From Zhihengliuella flava (lineage in GTDB: Bacteria > Actinomycetota > Actinomycetes > Actinomycetales > Micrococcaceae), in contig NZ_JADOTZ010000001.1 of the NCBI RefSeq assembly GCF_015751895.1, forward strand, positions 2,294,001 through 2,358,000: 64,000 bases of DNA, read 5' to 3'. Both the position numbers and the translations under genes were made by a program. The notes under the pieces are model-generated. The model did no database searches and was not told where the DNA came from. It saw only the letters and a list, made by a program, of their open reading frames with translations. The number at the start of each line of letters is the position of its first letter. The first letter of the stretch is position 1. This document shows, piece by piece, positions 51,636 to 59,768 of this stretch.

Positions 51636-52829
51636 TTAGCCGTTCAGCAGCGTCTGGATCCGGCCCACACCTTCGGCGAGATCCTCGTCGCCCAAGGCAT
51701 AGGACAGCCGGATGAAGCCAGAGGGGCCGAACGCCTCACCCGGGACGACGGCGACCTCAGCGCGCTCGAGGATGAGAGCAGCCAACTCGGCAGAGGTTTG
51801 CGGTGTGGTGCCGGCGATGTTCCGCCCGAGGGCCTCGCGAACGTCAACGTAGGCGTAGAACGCTCCCTGGGGCGTGGGCGTGCTGAAGCCCTCGACCTGG
51901 CGCAGCCCGTCGACCATGGCCAGACGCCGCCGGTCGAAGGCCTTCTTCATCTCATGGACCGCATCCAGGGGACCGGCGACGGCGGCGAGTGCCGCCATCT
52001 GGGACACGTTGGAGACGTTGGAGGTCGCGTGCGACTGCAGGTTGGTTGCGGCCTTAATGACGTCGGCCGGGCCCGCCATCCAACCCACACGCCATCCGGT
52101 CATGGCGTACGTCTTCGCGACGCCGTTGAGGATCACGACCTTGTCGCCGAGCTCGGGGGCGGCCGTAGCGATGGACGTGAACTCGCTGCCCTCGTAGACC
52201 AAATGCTCGTAGATCTCATCGGTCACGACCCACAGGTCGTGCTCAGCAGCCCAGCGACCAATGTCCGCGACCTGCTCGGGAGAGTACACAGCGCCCGTCG
52301 GATTCGAGGGGGAGACGAACAGAAGGATCTTGGTCCGCTCGGTGCGGGCCGCCTCGAGTTGCTCAACCGTGGTCTTGTAGCCGGCCTCCGGCCCAGCGAA
52401 CACTTCCACGGGGACGCCGCCGGCCAGCTGGATGGCTTCCGGGTAGGTGGTCCAGTAGGGGGTCGGGACGATCACCTCGTCGCCTGGATCCAGAAGGGTG
52501 GCAAACGTGTTATAGACAGCCTGCTTGCCGCCGTTGGTCACCAAAACCTGATTCGGTTCCACGGTGTACCCGGAGTCCCGCAGCGTCTTGGCGGCGATGG
52601 CCTCTTTGAGCTCGGGGAGCCCACCCGCGGGAGAGTAGCGGTGGAACCGCGGATTGCGCGCCGCCTCGATCGCGGCCTCCACCACATAGTCCGGGGTGGG
52701 GAAGTCGGGCTCGCCGGCGCCGAACCCAATGACCGGGCGTCCGGCGGCCTTTAGGGCCTTGGCCTTAGCGTCCACGGCCAAGGTGGCCGACTCCGCGATG
52801 GAACCGATGCGGCGGGAGATCCGTGACAT
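51636..52829 (-). CDS. Aspartate aminotransferase family, PLP fold-type I
   Basis: A 397-residue aminotransferase. [13 protein letters not shown] begins the small domain, [10 protein letters not shown] binds phosphate, [10 protein letters not shown] and [12 protein letters not shown] bind PLP, and Lys239 in [16 protein letters not shown] is the Schiff-base residue. Length and motifs fit the class Igamma aspartate (possibly aspartate/prephenate) aminotransferases of Gram-positives. It is transcribed alone and divergent from tRNA-Trp. Confidence 0.9.
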   Translation of the reverse strand: MSRISRRIGSIAESATLAVDAKAKALKAAGRPVIGFGAGEPDFPTPDYVVEAAIEAARNPRFHRYSPAGGLPELKEAIAAKTLRDSGYTVEPNQVLVTNGGKQAVYNTFATLLDPGDEVIVPTPYWTTYPEAIQLAGGVPVEVFAGPEAGYKTTVEQLEAARTERTKILLFVSPSNPTGAVYSPEQVADIGRWAAEHDLWVVTDEIYEHLVYEGSEFTSIATAAPELGDKVVILNGVAKTYAMTGWRVGWMAGPADVIKAATNLQSHATSNVSNVSQMAALAAVAGPLDAVHEMKKAFDRRRLAMVDGLRQVEGFSTPTPQGAFYAYVDVREALGRNIAGTTPQTSAELAALILERAEVAVVPGEAFGPSGFIRLSYALGDEDLAEGVGRIQTLLNG

Positions 52830-52863
52830 GCGCGAGTATCTCGCTTTCCTAGCGTCTAATGGT

Positions 52864-52882
52864 GTGACTTCAGTTTAGTCAC
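52864..52882 (-). promoter_or_regulatory. Dyad over the aminotransferase -10 box
   Basis: GTGACT (52864-52869) and AGTCAC (52877-52882) form a perfect 6-bp dyad with a 7-base spacer. Minus-strand TAAACT (complement of 52872-52877), a likely -10, lies within it. Two GGTGACAC copies follow at 52892 and 52905. The rest of 52883-53100 shows no gene. Confidence 0.4.
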
Positions 52883-53101
52883 CACGGCGCTCGGTGACAC
52901 CCCTGGGTGACACGTCGTGAAGGGTGGCCAAGACGACGCCGGTGCGGGCCGCCGTCGTGCCCGTCAGGACGGCCCCCGTGGCGCAGGGCAGGCCGGGGCC
53001 ATCACCTCGGTTCGACTTGCGCGGCAGGATTGAGTAAACTCGATCCTCGGCGTGCACCACGCTTCGATCGTGACGATTTATCCCCGGGCCGGGGAGCACC
53101 G

Positions 53102-53107
53102 TATGAT
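53102..53107 (+). promoter_or_regulatory. Predicted -10 box of tRNA-Trp
   Basis: TATGAT, close to consensus, lies 16 bases before the tRNA 5' end. No clear -35 at normal spacing. Confidence 0.5.
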
Positions 53108-53123
53108 CGAGTGAAACGCACAA

Positions 53124-53196
53124 AGGGTAGTGGCGCAATTGGTAGCGCAGCGGTCTCCAAAACCGCAGGTTGCAGGTTCGAGTCCTGTCTGCCCTG
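53124..53196 (+). tRNA. tRNA-Trp (anticodon CCA)
   Basis: Acceptor AGGGTAG/CTGCCCT (one U-G pair), D-arm GCGCAATTGGTAGCGC, anticodon CCA at 53157-53159, and T-arm GCAGGTTCGAGTCCTGT. The 3' CCA is not encoded. Its place before secE is conserved in actinobacteria. Confidence 0.97.
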
Positions 53197-53245
53197 CGCA
53201 GTGGCAATCACGGGCAACCGTGACGTGCTCAGCGAAATCCACGTT

Positions 53246-53285
53246 ACGGTGTCTCGCGGGTCCGGCGGGACCAGCGAGGCACCGT
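53246..53285 (+). terminator. Long hairpin between tRNA-Trp and secE
   Basis: ACGGTG, CTCGC and GGTCC pair with GGACC, GCGAG and CACCGT around a GGCG loop, interrupted only by a T-G and a G-A opposition. No T-run follows; it may end the tRNA transcript partly or act in the secE leader. Confidence 0.55.
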
Positions 53286-53320
53286 GACTGTTTCACCTCA
53301 CTTGATGGGAACGAGGAACT

Positions 53321-53584
53321 GTGTCCGACATCGCGACGAGCAGCTCGAAGGATCCGCAGTCGCCCAAGGCTGACCGGCGGGGGATTTTCGCTGGCATCGC
53401 GCTGTTCCTTCGACAGGTCATTTCCGAGCTGAAGAAGGTCGTCACGCCGACGCGGAAGGAATGGTTCAGCTACACGCTGTGGGTTCTGGGCTTCGTCGCC
53501 GTCGTGATGGTGATTGTCAGTGTGCTGGACTTCCTGTTCGGTCAGGCGTCGATCTTCGTCTTTACGAACCAGCTGGAACAGTAA
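53321..53584 (+). CDS. secE: Preprotein translocase subunit SecE
   Basis: An 87-residue protein with a polar N-terminus, the SecE amphipathic signature RQVISELKKVVTPTRKEW and one membrane helix (about residues 52-74). It stabilises SecY in the SecYEG channel. The start is a GTG behind ACGAGGAA. It lies between tRNA-Trp and nusG, as expected. Confidence 0.95.
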   Translation: MSDIATSSSKDPQSPKADRRGIFAGIALFLRQVISELKKVVTPTRKEWFSYTLWVLGFVAVVMVIVSVLDFLFGQASIFVFTNQLEQ

Positions 53585-53671
53585 GTCTCATACGCGAAAA
53601 GCAGAGGCCGGACGCGGTCTTTTCGCACCATGAATACTTCTGGTTAACCAGTCACAGAAAGCAGGAACCTA

Positions 53672-54427
53672 GTGTCCGATCAGGAACTCGAAGCCCAAGG
53701 CAACGACGAGCAATTCGTACCGGCACCCGAGGCCGACGCCGAGCAGGCGCCGGCCGATTCTGCTGTGCCGGAGACCGAGCAGCCGACCGCTGAATCCACC
53801 GAAGCGGCGGAGCCGGAGGTCGACCCGAAGGACGAGCTGCGGACGAAGCTTCGCCGCCAGCCGGGCGAGTGGTACGTGATCCACTCCTACGCCGGCTATG
53901 AGAACCGCGTGAAGGTCAATCTCGAGACGCGTGCCCAGACCCTCAACATGGAGGATTTCATTTACGAGATCCAGGTCCCCATGGAAGAGGTCGTGGAAAT
54001 CAAGAACACCACAAAGAAGATTGTTCGCCGCGTGCGCATCCCCAGCTACGTGCTGGTGCGGATGGACCTGACCGACGAGTCTTGGGGTGTTGTCCGCCAC
54101 ACGCCGGGCGTCACCGGCTTTGTGGGCAATGCGCATGATCCGACTCCGCTCAGCCTCGATGAAGTGTTCTCCATGCTGGAGCACACGGTGGTGGCTGAAG
54201 AGAACGACAAGTCCGACTCGAAGCCGGGCCGGGCTCCAATCTCCGAGGTCAACGTCGACTTTGAGGTCGGGGAGTCCGTGACCGTCAACGATGGCCCGTT
54301 CGAGACGCTGCCCGCCACGATCTCCGAGATCAAGCTGGAGACGCAGCAGCTGGTGGTACTCGTCTCGATCTTCGAGCGGGAGACGCCCGTGACCCTGTCG
54401 TTCAGCCAGGTCACGAAGATCCAGTAG
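53672..54427 (+). CDS. nusG: Transcription termination/antitermination factor NusG
   Basis: A 251-residue NusG. An acidic Glu/Ala/Pro extension of about 60 residues, usual in actinobacteria, precedes the NGN domain ([20 protein letters not shown], then [11 protein letters not shown] and TPGVTGFVG). The KOW domain has [19 protein letters not shown]. It links RNA polymerase with Rho or the ribosome. The start is a GTG with a weak GCAGGA site. Confidence 0.96.
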   Translation: MSDQELEAQGNDEQFVPAPEADAEQAPADSAVPETEQPTAESTEAAEPEVDPKDELRTKLRRQPGEWYVIHSYAGYENRVKVNLETRAQTLNMEDFIYEIQVPMEEVVEIKNTTKKIVRRVRIPSYVLVRMDLTDESWGVVRHTPGVTGFVGNAHDPTPLSLDEVFSMLEHTVVAEENDKSDSKPGRAPISEVNVDFEVGESVTVNDGPFETLPATISEIKLETQQLVVLVSIFERETPVTLSFSQVTKIQ

Positions 54428-54439
54428 CATTAAAGCTTC

Positions 54440-54473
54440 GGCCCCTTCCGGACCGCTTTGACCGGATGGGGCC
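54440..54473 (+). terminator. Hairpin between nusG and rplK
   Basis: GGCCCC and CCGG pair with CCGG and GGGGCC around a 10-base loop with a 2-by-2 internal mismatch. The tail GTTCGG is poorly T-rich, so it may be an attenuator or processing site rather than a full terminator. Confidence 0.5.
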
Positions 54474-54556
54474 GTTCGGCTGCCGCGCCACGGCAGTCAA
54501 CCCCCTGTGGCACGCTCCTGTGCGCCAGGGAAACGCAATGAGAAGAAGGACCCGAC

Positions 54557-54988
54557 ATGGCCCCCAAGAAGAAGGTCACCGGCCTCATCAAGCTGCAGAT
54601 CCAGGCAGGCGCCGCTAACCCGGCCCCGCCGATCGGTCCGGCGCTTGGTCAGCACGGTGTCAACATCATGGAGTTCTGCAAGGCGTACAACGCCGCGACT
54701 GAGTCCCAGCGTGGAAACGTGATCCCTGTGGAGATCACGGTCTACGAGGACCGCTCCTTCACCTTCGTCACCAAGACCCCGCCGGCCGCTGAGCTGATCA
54801 AGAAGGCTGCGGGCGTGCAGAAGGGCTCCGCTACCCCGCACACCGTCAAGGTCGCCAAGTTGACTCAGGCACAGTGCGAGGAAATCGCCGAGCAGAAGAT
54901 GGCAGACCTCAACGCCAACGATGTCCAGGCCGCGGCCAAGATCATCGCCGGCACCGCCCGCTCCATGGGCATCACCGTCGAGGGCTAA
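54557..54988 (+). CDS. rplK: 50S ribosomal protein L11
   Basis: A 143-residue L11: [42 protein letters not shown] and the C-terminal RNA-binding domain ending [12 protein letters not shown]. It forms the GTPase-associated centre with 23S rRNA. AAGGA precedes the ATG. It is followed 131 bases later by rplA. Confidence 0.98.
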
Positions 54989-55119
54989 GTCCCTCTAACG
55001 TTCCGGTACGCACTGGAACAACCCCCATTCAAAACGCACACCGGCCGTGGGCCGGATGGGCACAGTGGCAGGGTCGAGCGCGATCCACGAGACCACGACT
55101 GCATAAGGAGAACACGCAG

Positions 55120-55818
55120 ATGGCAAAGCGCAGCAAAGCATACGAGGCAGCTGTAGCCAAGATTGAGGCTGGCAAGGTCTACAGCCCGGCCGAGGCCGTG
55201 GCACTGGCCAAGGAGACCAGCTCCACCAAGACCGACGCGACCGTCGAGGTGGCCTTCCGTTTGGGCGTTGACCCGCGCAAGGCTGACCAGATGGTCCGCG
55301 GCACGGTGAACCTGCCTCACGGTACCGGCAAGACAGCCACCGTCGTGGTCTTCGCCGCTGGCGACAAGGCTGAGGCGGCCAAGGCCGCTGGCGCCGACTT
55401 CGTGGGCACCGACGAGCTGATCGAGAAGATCCAGGGCGGCTGGACAGACTTCGACGCCGCCGTCGCAACCCCAGACATGATGGGCAAGGTCGGCCGCTTG
55501 GGCAAGATCCTCGGCCCACGTAACCTGATGCCGAACCCGAAGACCGGCACCGTGACCATGGACGTGACCAAGGCTGTGGGTGACATCAAGGGCGGCAAGA
55601 TCGACTTCCGCGTTGATAAGCACTCCAACCTGCACTTCATCATCGGTAAGGCGTCCTTCGGTGCCGAGCAGCTGGCAGAGAACTACAGCGCAGTGCTGGA
55701 AGAAGTTCTGCGTCTGAAGCCGTCCTCCTCGAAGGGCCGCTACATCAGCAAGGCGACCGTGGCCACCACCTTCGGCCCCGGCATCCCGGTGGACCCGAAC
55801 GTCACCAAGGTCGGCTAG
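55120..55818 (+). CDS. rplA: 50S ribosomal protein L1
   Basis: A 232-residue L1 starting [16 protein letters not shown], with the conserved [21 protein letters not shown] segment. It binds the L1 stalk of 23S rRNA and often represses its own operon mRNA. AAGGAG precedes the ATG; a longer open frame from 54874 runs inside rplK and is rejected. A 14-bp hairpin follows the stop. Confidence 0.98.
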   Translation: MAKRSKAYEAAVAKIEAGKVYSPAEAVALAKETSSTKTDATVEVAFRLGVDPRKADQMVRGTVNLPHGTGKTATVVVFAAGDKAEAAKAAGADFVGTDELIEKIQGGWTDFDAAVATPDMMGKVGRLGKILGPRNLMPNPKTGTVTMDVTKAVGDIKGGKIDFRVDKHSNLHFIIGKASFGAEQLAENYSAVLEEVLRLKPSSSKGRYISKATVATTFGPGIPVDPNVTKVG

Positions 55819-55833
55819 TTTTCGACTCGTGCT

Positions 55834-55875
55834 GTGGCCGTCACCTGTTCGCAGGTGGCGGCCACGCTCGTTTCC
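55834..55875 (+). terminator. Terminator after rplA
   Basis: A 14-bp stem with one T-G pair (55834-55847 with 55852-55865) closes on a TTCG tetraloop, followed by GCTCGTTTCC. It separates the rplKA and rplJL units. Confidence 0.8.
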
Positions 55876-55884
55876 GGGCTCGTT

Positions 55885-55914
55885 TTGCGTCAGGGCGCCG
55901 AAGGGGAGTAAGCT
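55885..55914 (+). promoter_or_regulatory. rplJ promoter
   Basis: TTGCGT (55885-55890) and TAAGCT (55909-55914) are 18 bp apart, placing the transcript start near 55921. Confidence 0.6.
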
Positions 55915-55920
55915 GGTTCT

Positions 55921-56158
55921 ACCAAAGACCGTCGGTCGATGTGTGCCCAGAAGCTTGTCGAGCTGATGGTTCATGTCTGAAGGATCCTCGTAGAGGGCGG
56001 CCCACGCAGGTGACCTTGAACTTCCCACATCCGGGACGCCTTCGGGCCTCCGGATACAGTGGACGAAGCCCTGTGCGCCTGCACGGGGCGTTTTTTATGT
56101 CTAGCCCATCCGGGCTGGGGCTCTGACCGACTCTCAGACTCACCCCGGAAGGAGGGTT
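55921..56158 (+). ncRNA. Ribosomal protein L10 leader RNA
   Basis: About 238 bases with no gene lie between the promoter and rplJ. The region contains GTAGAGGGCGG and CACGCAGGTGACC blocks in the position of the bacterial L10 leader, which binds L10(L12)4 for feedback control. Assignment rests on position and partial pattern, not a model search. Confidence 0.72.
56068..56096 (+). terminator. Attenuator terminator inside the L10 leader
   Basis: GCCCTGTGC (56068-56076) pairs with GCACGGGGC (56081-56089), one T-G pair, followed by G and six T residues. It would stop transcription before rplJ when the leader is in the repressed fold. Confidence 0.82.
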
Positions 56159-56701
56159 ATGGCAACGCCGAACAAGGTCGCCGCTGTTGAGGAGACCATT
56201 GCTGACTTCAAGGAGTCGTCCGCCGCTGTCCTGACCGAATACCGTGGGCTCTCTGTTGCGCAGCTCAAGGAATTGCGCCGTTCGCTTGGTGCAGACACCA
56301 AGTACTCGGTCGTCAAGAACACCCTGACTGACATCGCTGCAAAGGAAGCCGGCGTCGACGCGTTCGATGGCCAGCTCACCGGCCCCACCGCCATCGCCTT
56401 TATCAAGGGCGACGCAGTGGCTGCAGCCAAGGGCCTGACTGAATTCGCCAAGGCTAACGACAAGCTGGTCATCAAGACCGGCTACTTCGAGGGCAAGGCC
56501 ATGACGGCCGAAGAGGTTGCTAACTTGGCAGCGCTCGAGTCCCGCGAGCACCAGCTGGCTCGCGTTGCAGGTGTGCTGAAGGCTCCGGCCTCGGCAGCAG
56601 CCCGCATCATCGAAGCCCTGCGCGCCAAGCAGGAAGAAGAAGGCGGCGCTTCCGCTGCCCCGGCCGAGGCTCCCGCCGCCGAGGCCACTGAAGAGGCCTA
56701 A
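56159..56701 (+). CDS. rplJ: 50S ribosomal protein L10
   Basis: A 180-residue L10: [42 protein letters not shown], and a C-terminal helix that carries L7/L12 dimers, ending in an Ala/Glu-rich tail. AGGAGG is six bases upstream. It is controlled by the preceding leader and followed by rplL. Confidence 0.98.
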   Translation: MATPNKVAAVEETIADFKESSAAVLTEYRGLSVAQLKELRRSLGADTKYSVVKNTLTDIAAKEAGVDAFDGQLTGPTAIAFIKGDAVAAAKGLTEFAKANDKLVIKTGYFEGKAMTAEEVANLAALESREHQLARVAGVLKAPASAAARIIEALRAKQEEEGGASAAPAEAPAAEATEEA

Positions 56702-56773
56702 GCCTCCTCGGTACCCCACCAGCAAACGTGTGTGGCACCCGTGTGTGTCACCATCAGAGAAAGGACGCCAACC

Positions 56774-57154
56774 ATGGCGAAGCTCACCCAGGAAGAGCTG
56801 CTCGAAGCTTTCAAGGAAATGACCATCGTCGAGCTCTCCGAGTTCGTGACCGCATTCGAGGAGACCTTCGAGGTCACCGCAGCAGCAGTGGCCGTTGCCG
56901 GCCCGGCTGGCGGCGGCGACGCTGCCGGTGCTGCTGAAGAGCAGACCGAATTCGATGTCATCCTCGAGTCGGCTGGCGACAAGAAGATCGGCGTCATCAA
57001 GGAGGTCCGCGGCCTGACCTCGCTCGGCCTGAAGGAAGCCAAGGAGCTCGTTGACGGCGCTCCGAAGGCAGTCCTCGAGGGCGTTGACAAGGATGCCGCC
57101 GAGAAGGCCAAGGAGGCCCTCGAGGGCGCCGGCGCCACGGTGACCCTCAAGTAA
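56774..57154 (+). CDS. rplL: 50S ribosomal protein L7/L12
   Basis: A 126-residue L7/L12: N-terminal dimer helix [22 protein letters not shown], an Ala/Gly hinge, and the C-terminal [28 protein letters not shown] domain. It recruits translation factors. AAAGGA lies upstream. rpoB, the usual next gene, is not found; an acyltransferase follows a strong terminator. Confidence 0.98.
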   Translation: MAKLTQEELLEAFKEMTIVELSEFVTAFEETFEVTAAAVAVAGPAGGGDAAGAAEEQTEFDVILESAGDKKIGVIKEVRGLTSLGLKEAKELVDGAPKAVLEGVDKDAAEKAKEALEGAGATVTLK

Positions 57155-57170
57155 GCTCCCTGAGAGCTTT

Positions 57171-57240
57171 CCGAGAATTCTCTCGGTTCGGCCGGCCCCG
57201 TCCCTCCGCGTCCCGCGGGAGGACGGGGCCGGTCCCGTTT
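57171..57240 (+). terminator. Double terminator after rplL
   Basis: CCGAGA/TCTCGG (57171-57176 with 57181-57186) is followed by a 12-bp GC stem (57192-57203 with 57221-57232) and TCCCGTTT. The pair probably ends the rplJL transcript. Confidence 0.82.
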
Positions 57241-57291
57241 AACGCCCAGCCAACGCCCAGCGGATCTTACGGGGCATACAGGTCCGGTTCG

Positions 57292-57304
57292 TAACCTCAT
57301 CGTT
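57292..57304 (+). promoter_or_regulatory. Predicted leaderless promoter -10 of the acyltransferase gene
   Basis: TAACCT (57292-57297), seven bases, then the ATG at 57305. Confidence 0.5.
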
Positions 57305-58420
57305 ATGAACACGCGATTGGCCCTGCTCGACGGCCTCCGGCTTCTGGCCGCACTTTTCGTCGTCCTGTATCACTACACGGCCTGGAATCATTCGAACTGG
57401 GGGCCTGAGGGGGCACGCCAAGCGTGGGCGCCCATCAGCCACCTCACCGCCTTCGGCAACATCGGTGTTCCCTTGTTCTTCGCGATCAGCGGCTTCGTCA
57501 TCCTGCTGTCGTGTTACGGCAAGACGCCGGCTCGGTTTATCGGCTCGCGCGTAGGCCGGCTCTTTCCCGCCTACTGGGTGGCCGTCATCCTGACCGGCGT
57601 GCTCCTCTTCTTCCTGTGGCCAGCACAGGCTGAGGACCTCACGGTGGGTGATTGGGCGGTCAATCTGACCATGATTCAGTCGGCCTTCGATGTGAAGAGC
57701 ATCGACGGCGTGTACTGGACTCTGTGGGTCGAGATGCGCTTCTACCTGCTCATCTTGTTTCTGATGCTCTTCCGTGGAATGACGCCGAACCGCCTACTCG
57801 GCTTTGCGGCCCTCTGGCCGACGGCTGCCATCTTGGCCGACGCAGCCGGAGTCGAATGGCTCGACGTCGTCCTGATGAAGCAGCACGCCCCGCTCTTTGC
57901 TGGCGGCATGGTCCTGTTTCTGATCTTCCGCTTCGGCCATACCCCACTACGCTGGATCATTTTGGGCCTCAACGTGGCCCTCTCGGCCTACTTCACGGGC
58001 GTGCGCTTGAGCGGGGAGGTCGATTGGCTGGTGGGCTACGAAATCCCCGCTCAGGCCTACTGGCCCATCGTCGTGGCGATCTTCGCCGTGCTTGCGGCGG
58101 TGACCTTGACGCCCGCCGCACGGTGGAACGTGAGGGGGTTGGCACTGGCTGGCGCGCTGACCTATCCGGTGTACCTGCTGCACCAGATGTGGGGCTGGTG
58201 GGGCATCAACCAGCTCAACGAGTGGCTACCTCGGCCACTCACGCTGGTGGTGGTTTTGACCGTTGTCTTGGTGGCGGCCTACGCAGTGCATCGCGGGATC
58301 GAGCAACCTTTTGGCCGCCCACTCGGCGCGGCGGTCACGCGCGGCGTCGAGTGGGCCGGCCGTCAAGCTAGCGGTGCAGCAGCAGCGCTTCGCCCTGCCC
58401 TCCGCCGCCGCACAAGCTGA
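57305..58420 (+). CDS. Membrane acyltransferase of the OatA/OafA (Acyltransferase_3) family
   Basis: A 371-residue protein with about ten membrane helices. It starts LALLDGLRLLAALFVVLYHY, the family signature with the conserved histidine, and continues VPLFFAISGFVILLS, RVGRLFPAYWVAV and YWTLWVEMRFYLL. Such proteins O-acylate surface glycans or other envelope molecules. No extracytoplasmic SGNH domain is fused. The last 18 codons overlap the convergent thiolase gene. Confidence 0.88.
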   Translation: MNTRLALLDGLRLLAALFVVLYHYTAWNHSNWGPEGARQAWAPISHLTAFGNIGVPLFFAISGFVILLSCYGKTPARFIGSRVGRLFPAYWVAVILTGVLLFFLWPAQAEDLTVGDWAVNLTMIQSAFDVKSIDGVYWTLWVEMRFYLLILFLMLFRGMTPNRLLGFAALWPTAAILADAAGVEWLDVVLMKQHAPLFAGGMVLFLIFRFGHTPLRWIILGLNVALSAYFTGVRLSGEVDWLVGYEIPAQAYWPIVVAIFAVLAAVTLTPAARWNVRGLALAGALTYPVYLLHQMWGWWGINQLNEWLPRPLTLVVVLTVVLVAAYAVHRGIEQPFGRPLGAAVTRGVEWAGRQASGAAAALRPALRRRTS

Positions 58421-59555
58421 CAGCCGCCGTCCCGCCCCCTCGGCGATCAAGCTCGAGGGCCGCGTGCAGGGCAAGCCGAGCCCCCGAGGCCCCAATCGGG
58501 TGACCGAGGGCGATCGCGCCGCCGTGAATGTTGGTCCGCTCCAGCGGAAAGTCCAAGTCCCTGAGCGACTGGCACGCCACGGCCCCGAACGCCTCGTTGA
58601 TCTCGACGAAATCGAGGTCGCCCACGCGCAGGCCGGCACGGTGCAGGGCCGCGTCGATCGCGCGCGCCGGTTGGGAATGCAGGGAATTGTCAGGGCCTGC
58701 AACCTGGCCGGCCACACCGATTTCCGCCAGAACGGGTAGGCCGTGCTTCTCGGCGTACGCACGGGAGGTGACGACGACGACGGCGGCGCCGTCGGAGAGC
58801 GGCGACGAATTTCCGGCCGTGATGGTCCCGGTGGGATCAAAGGCCGGACGCAGAGCGGCGAGGGTCTCGACCGTCGTTTCGGCCCGGACCCCTTCGTCCG
58901 CGGAAATGACCACGGGTTCGCCCCTGCGTTGAGGGACGTTCACCGGAATAATTTCCGCGTCAAAGACGCCTGATGCCGCCGCGGCAGCGGCCCGCTGGTG
59001 TGAGTGGGCGGCGACGTCGTCTTGCTCGGCGCGGTTCAAGCCCAATTCTGCATTCTTGCGCTCGGTACTGAGCCCCATGGAGACCGCATCAAAAGCATCG
59101 GTCAGTCCGTCGTGAGCAAGGGAGTCTATCGCCGAAATGTCGCCGTAGGTCCATCCGGAGCGGCTGCCCGGAAGCAGGTGCGGGGCTTGGGTCATGGATT
59201 CTTGCCCACCGGCAATGACCACGTCGGCTTCTCCGAGCCGGATCATGCGCGCGGCGTCGGTCACGGCCGCGAGTCCGGAGAGGCAGACCTTATTGATGGT
59301 CACCGTGGGGATGCTCCAGTCGAGGCCGGCGGCGATGGCGGCCTGTCGTGCAGGGTTCTGCCCGGCACCGGCCTGAACGACCTGGCCCATGATGACCGCA
59401 TTGATGTCCGCTGCCTGCACCCGCGAGCGGGAGAGTGCCCCGGCGATCGCGGCGGCGCCGAGCTGAGCGGCACTGAGGGAGGCTAGGCCTCCTTTGAATC
59501 GAGCGAATGGGGTGCGCGCGCCGGCGACGAGGACGGCATCGTGCTGCGAATTCAT
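58368..59555 (-). CDS. Acetyl-CoA acetyltransferase / thiolase
   Basis: A 395-residue thiolase. The acyl-accepting Cys91 is in INKVCLSGL, GGQESMTQAPHLLPG and NAAFGAVA-like EINEAFGAVA follow, His is in GHPIGASGAR, and the second Cys in LCGGGGQGEALLL. It probably acts in fatty-acid or acetoacetyl-CoA metabolism. The ATG at 59555 has GGAG upstream and matches family starts; a frame to 59609 adds 18 residues. Its 3' end overlaps the acyltransferase gene by 53 bases in the opposite sense. Confidence 0.92.
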   Translation of the reverse strand: MNSQHDAVLVAGARTPFARFKGGLASLSAAQLGAAAIAGALSRSRVQAADINAVIMGQVVQAGAGQNPARQAAIAAGLDWSIPTVTINKVCLSGLAAVTDAARMIRLGEADVVIAGGQESMTQAPHLLPGSRSGWTYGDISAIDSLAHDGLTDAFDAVSMGLSTERKNAELGLNRAEQDDVAAHSHQRAAAAAASGVFDAEIIPVNVPQRRGEPVVISADEGVRAETTVETLAALRPAFDPTGTITAGNSSPLSDGAAVVVVTSRAYAEKHGLPVLAEIGVAGQVAGPDNSLHSQPARAIDAALHRAGLRVGDLDFVEINEAFGAVACQSLRDLDFPLERTNIHGGAIALGHPIGASGARLALHAALELDRRGGGTAAVSLCGGGGQGEALLLHR

Positions 59556-59595
59556 GGGGGCTCCAGTTCGTCGTGCTGCGGCCACGGGGCCATGC

Positions 59596-59615
59596 AAGTT
59601 AACAGTCACTAACTT
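59596..59615 (-). promoter_or_regulatory. AAGTTA-N8-TAACTT dyad upstream of the thiolase gene
   Basis: A perfect 6-bp dyad (59596-59601 with 59610-59615) lies 41 bases upstream of the thiolase ATG. Its form fits an operator for a TetR- or MarR-like regulator; the actual regulator is not in the window. Confidence 0.45.
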
Positions 59616-59694
59616 AGGCCATCACCTCAGTGGTGTCGACGCCTAAGTGTGACTCCTTGCACAGAGGTGGGGACGCGCCTAAGATAGGTGTAGC

Positions 59695-59725
59695 GATAAT
59701 AGAACAGGCCGTTCGTTTATAGAAC
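59695..59725 (+). promoter_or_regulatory. Promoter/operator of the flavin monooxygenase gene
   Basis: GATAAT (59695-59700) is a good -10. Downstream, GAAC (59702), GTTC (59711) and GAAC (59722) make two nested inverted repeats, GAAC-N5-GTTC and GTTC-N7-GAAC. The second resembles IclR-family sites common at aromatic-catabolism genes. Confidence 0.45.
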
Positions 59726-59768
59726 ACTCGTCTGAGGGTGCGGCCGTCACGATGAAGTGAGGACACAC

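Noticed and set aside
53130-53432. An open frame beginning inside tRNA-Trp (MAQLVAQRSPKPQ)
   Set aside because: This peptide start is the well-known false translation of tRNA genes, and the frame runs on into secE.
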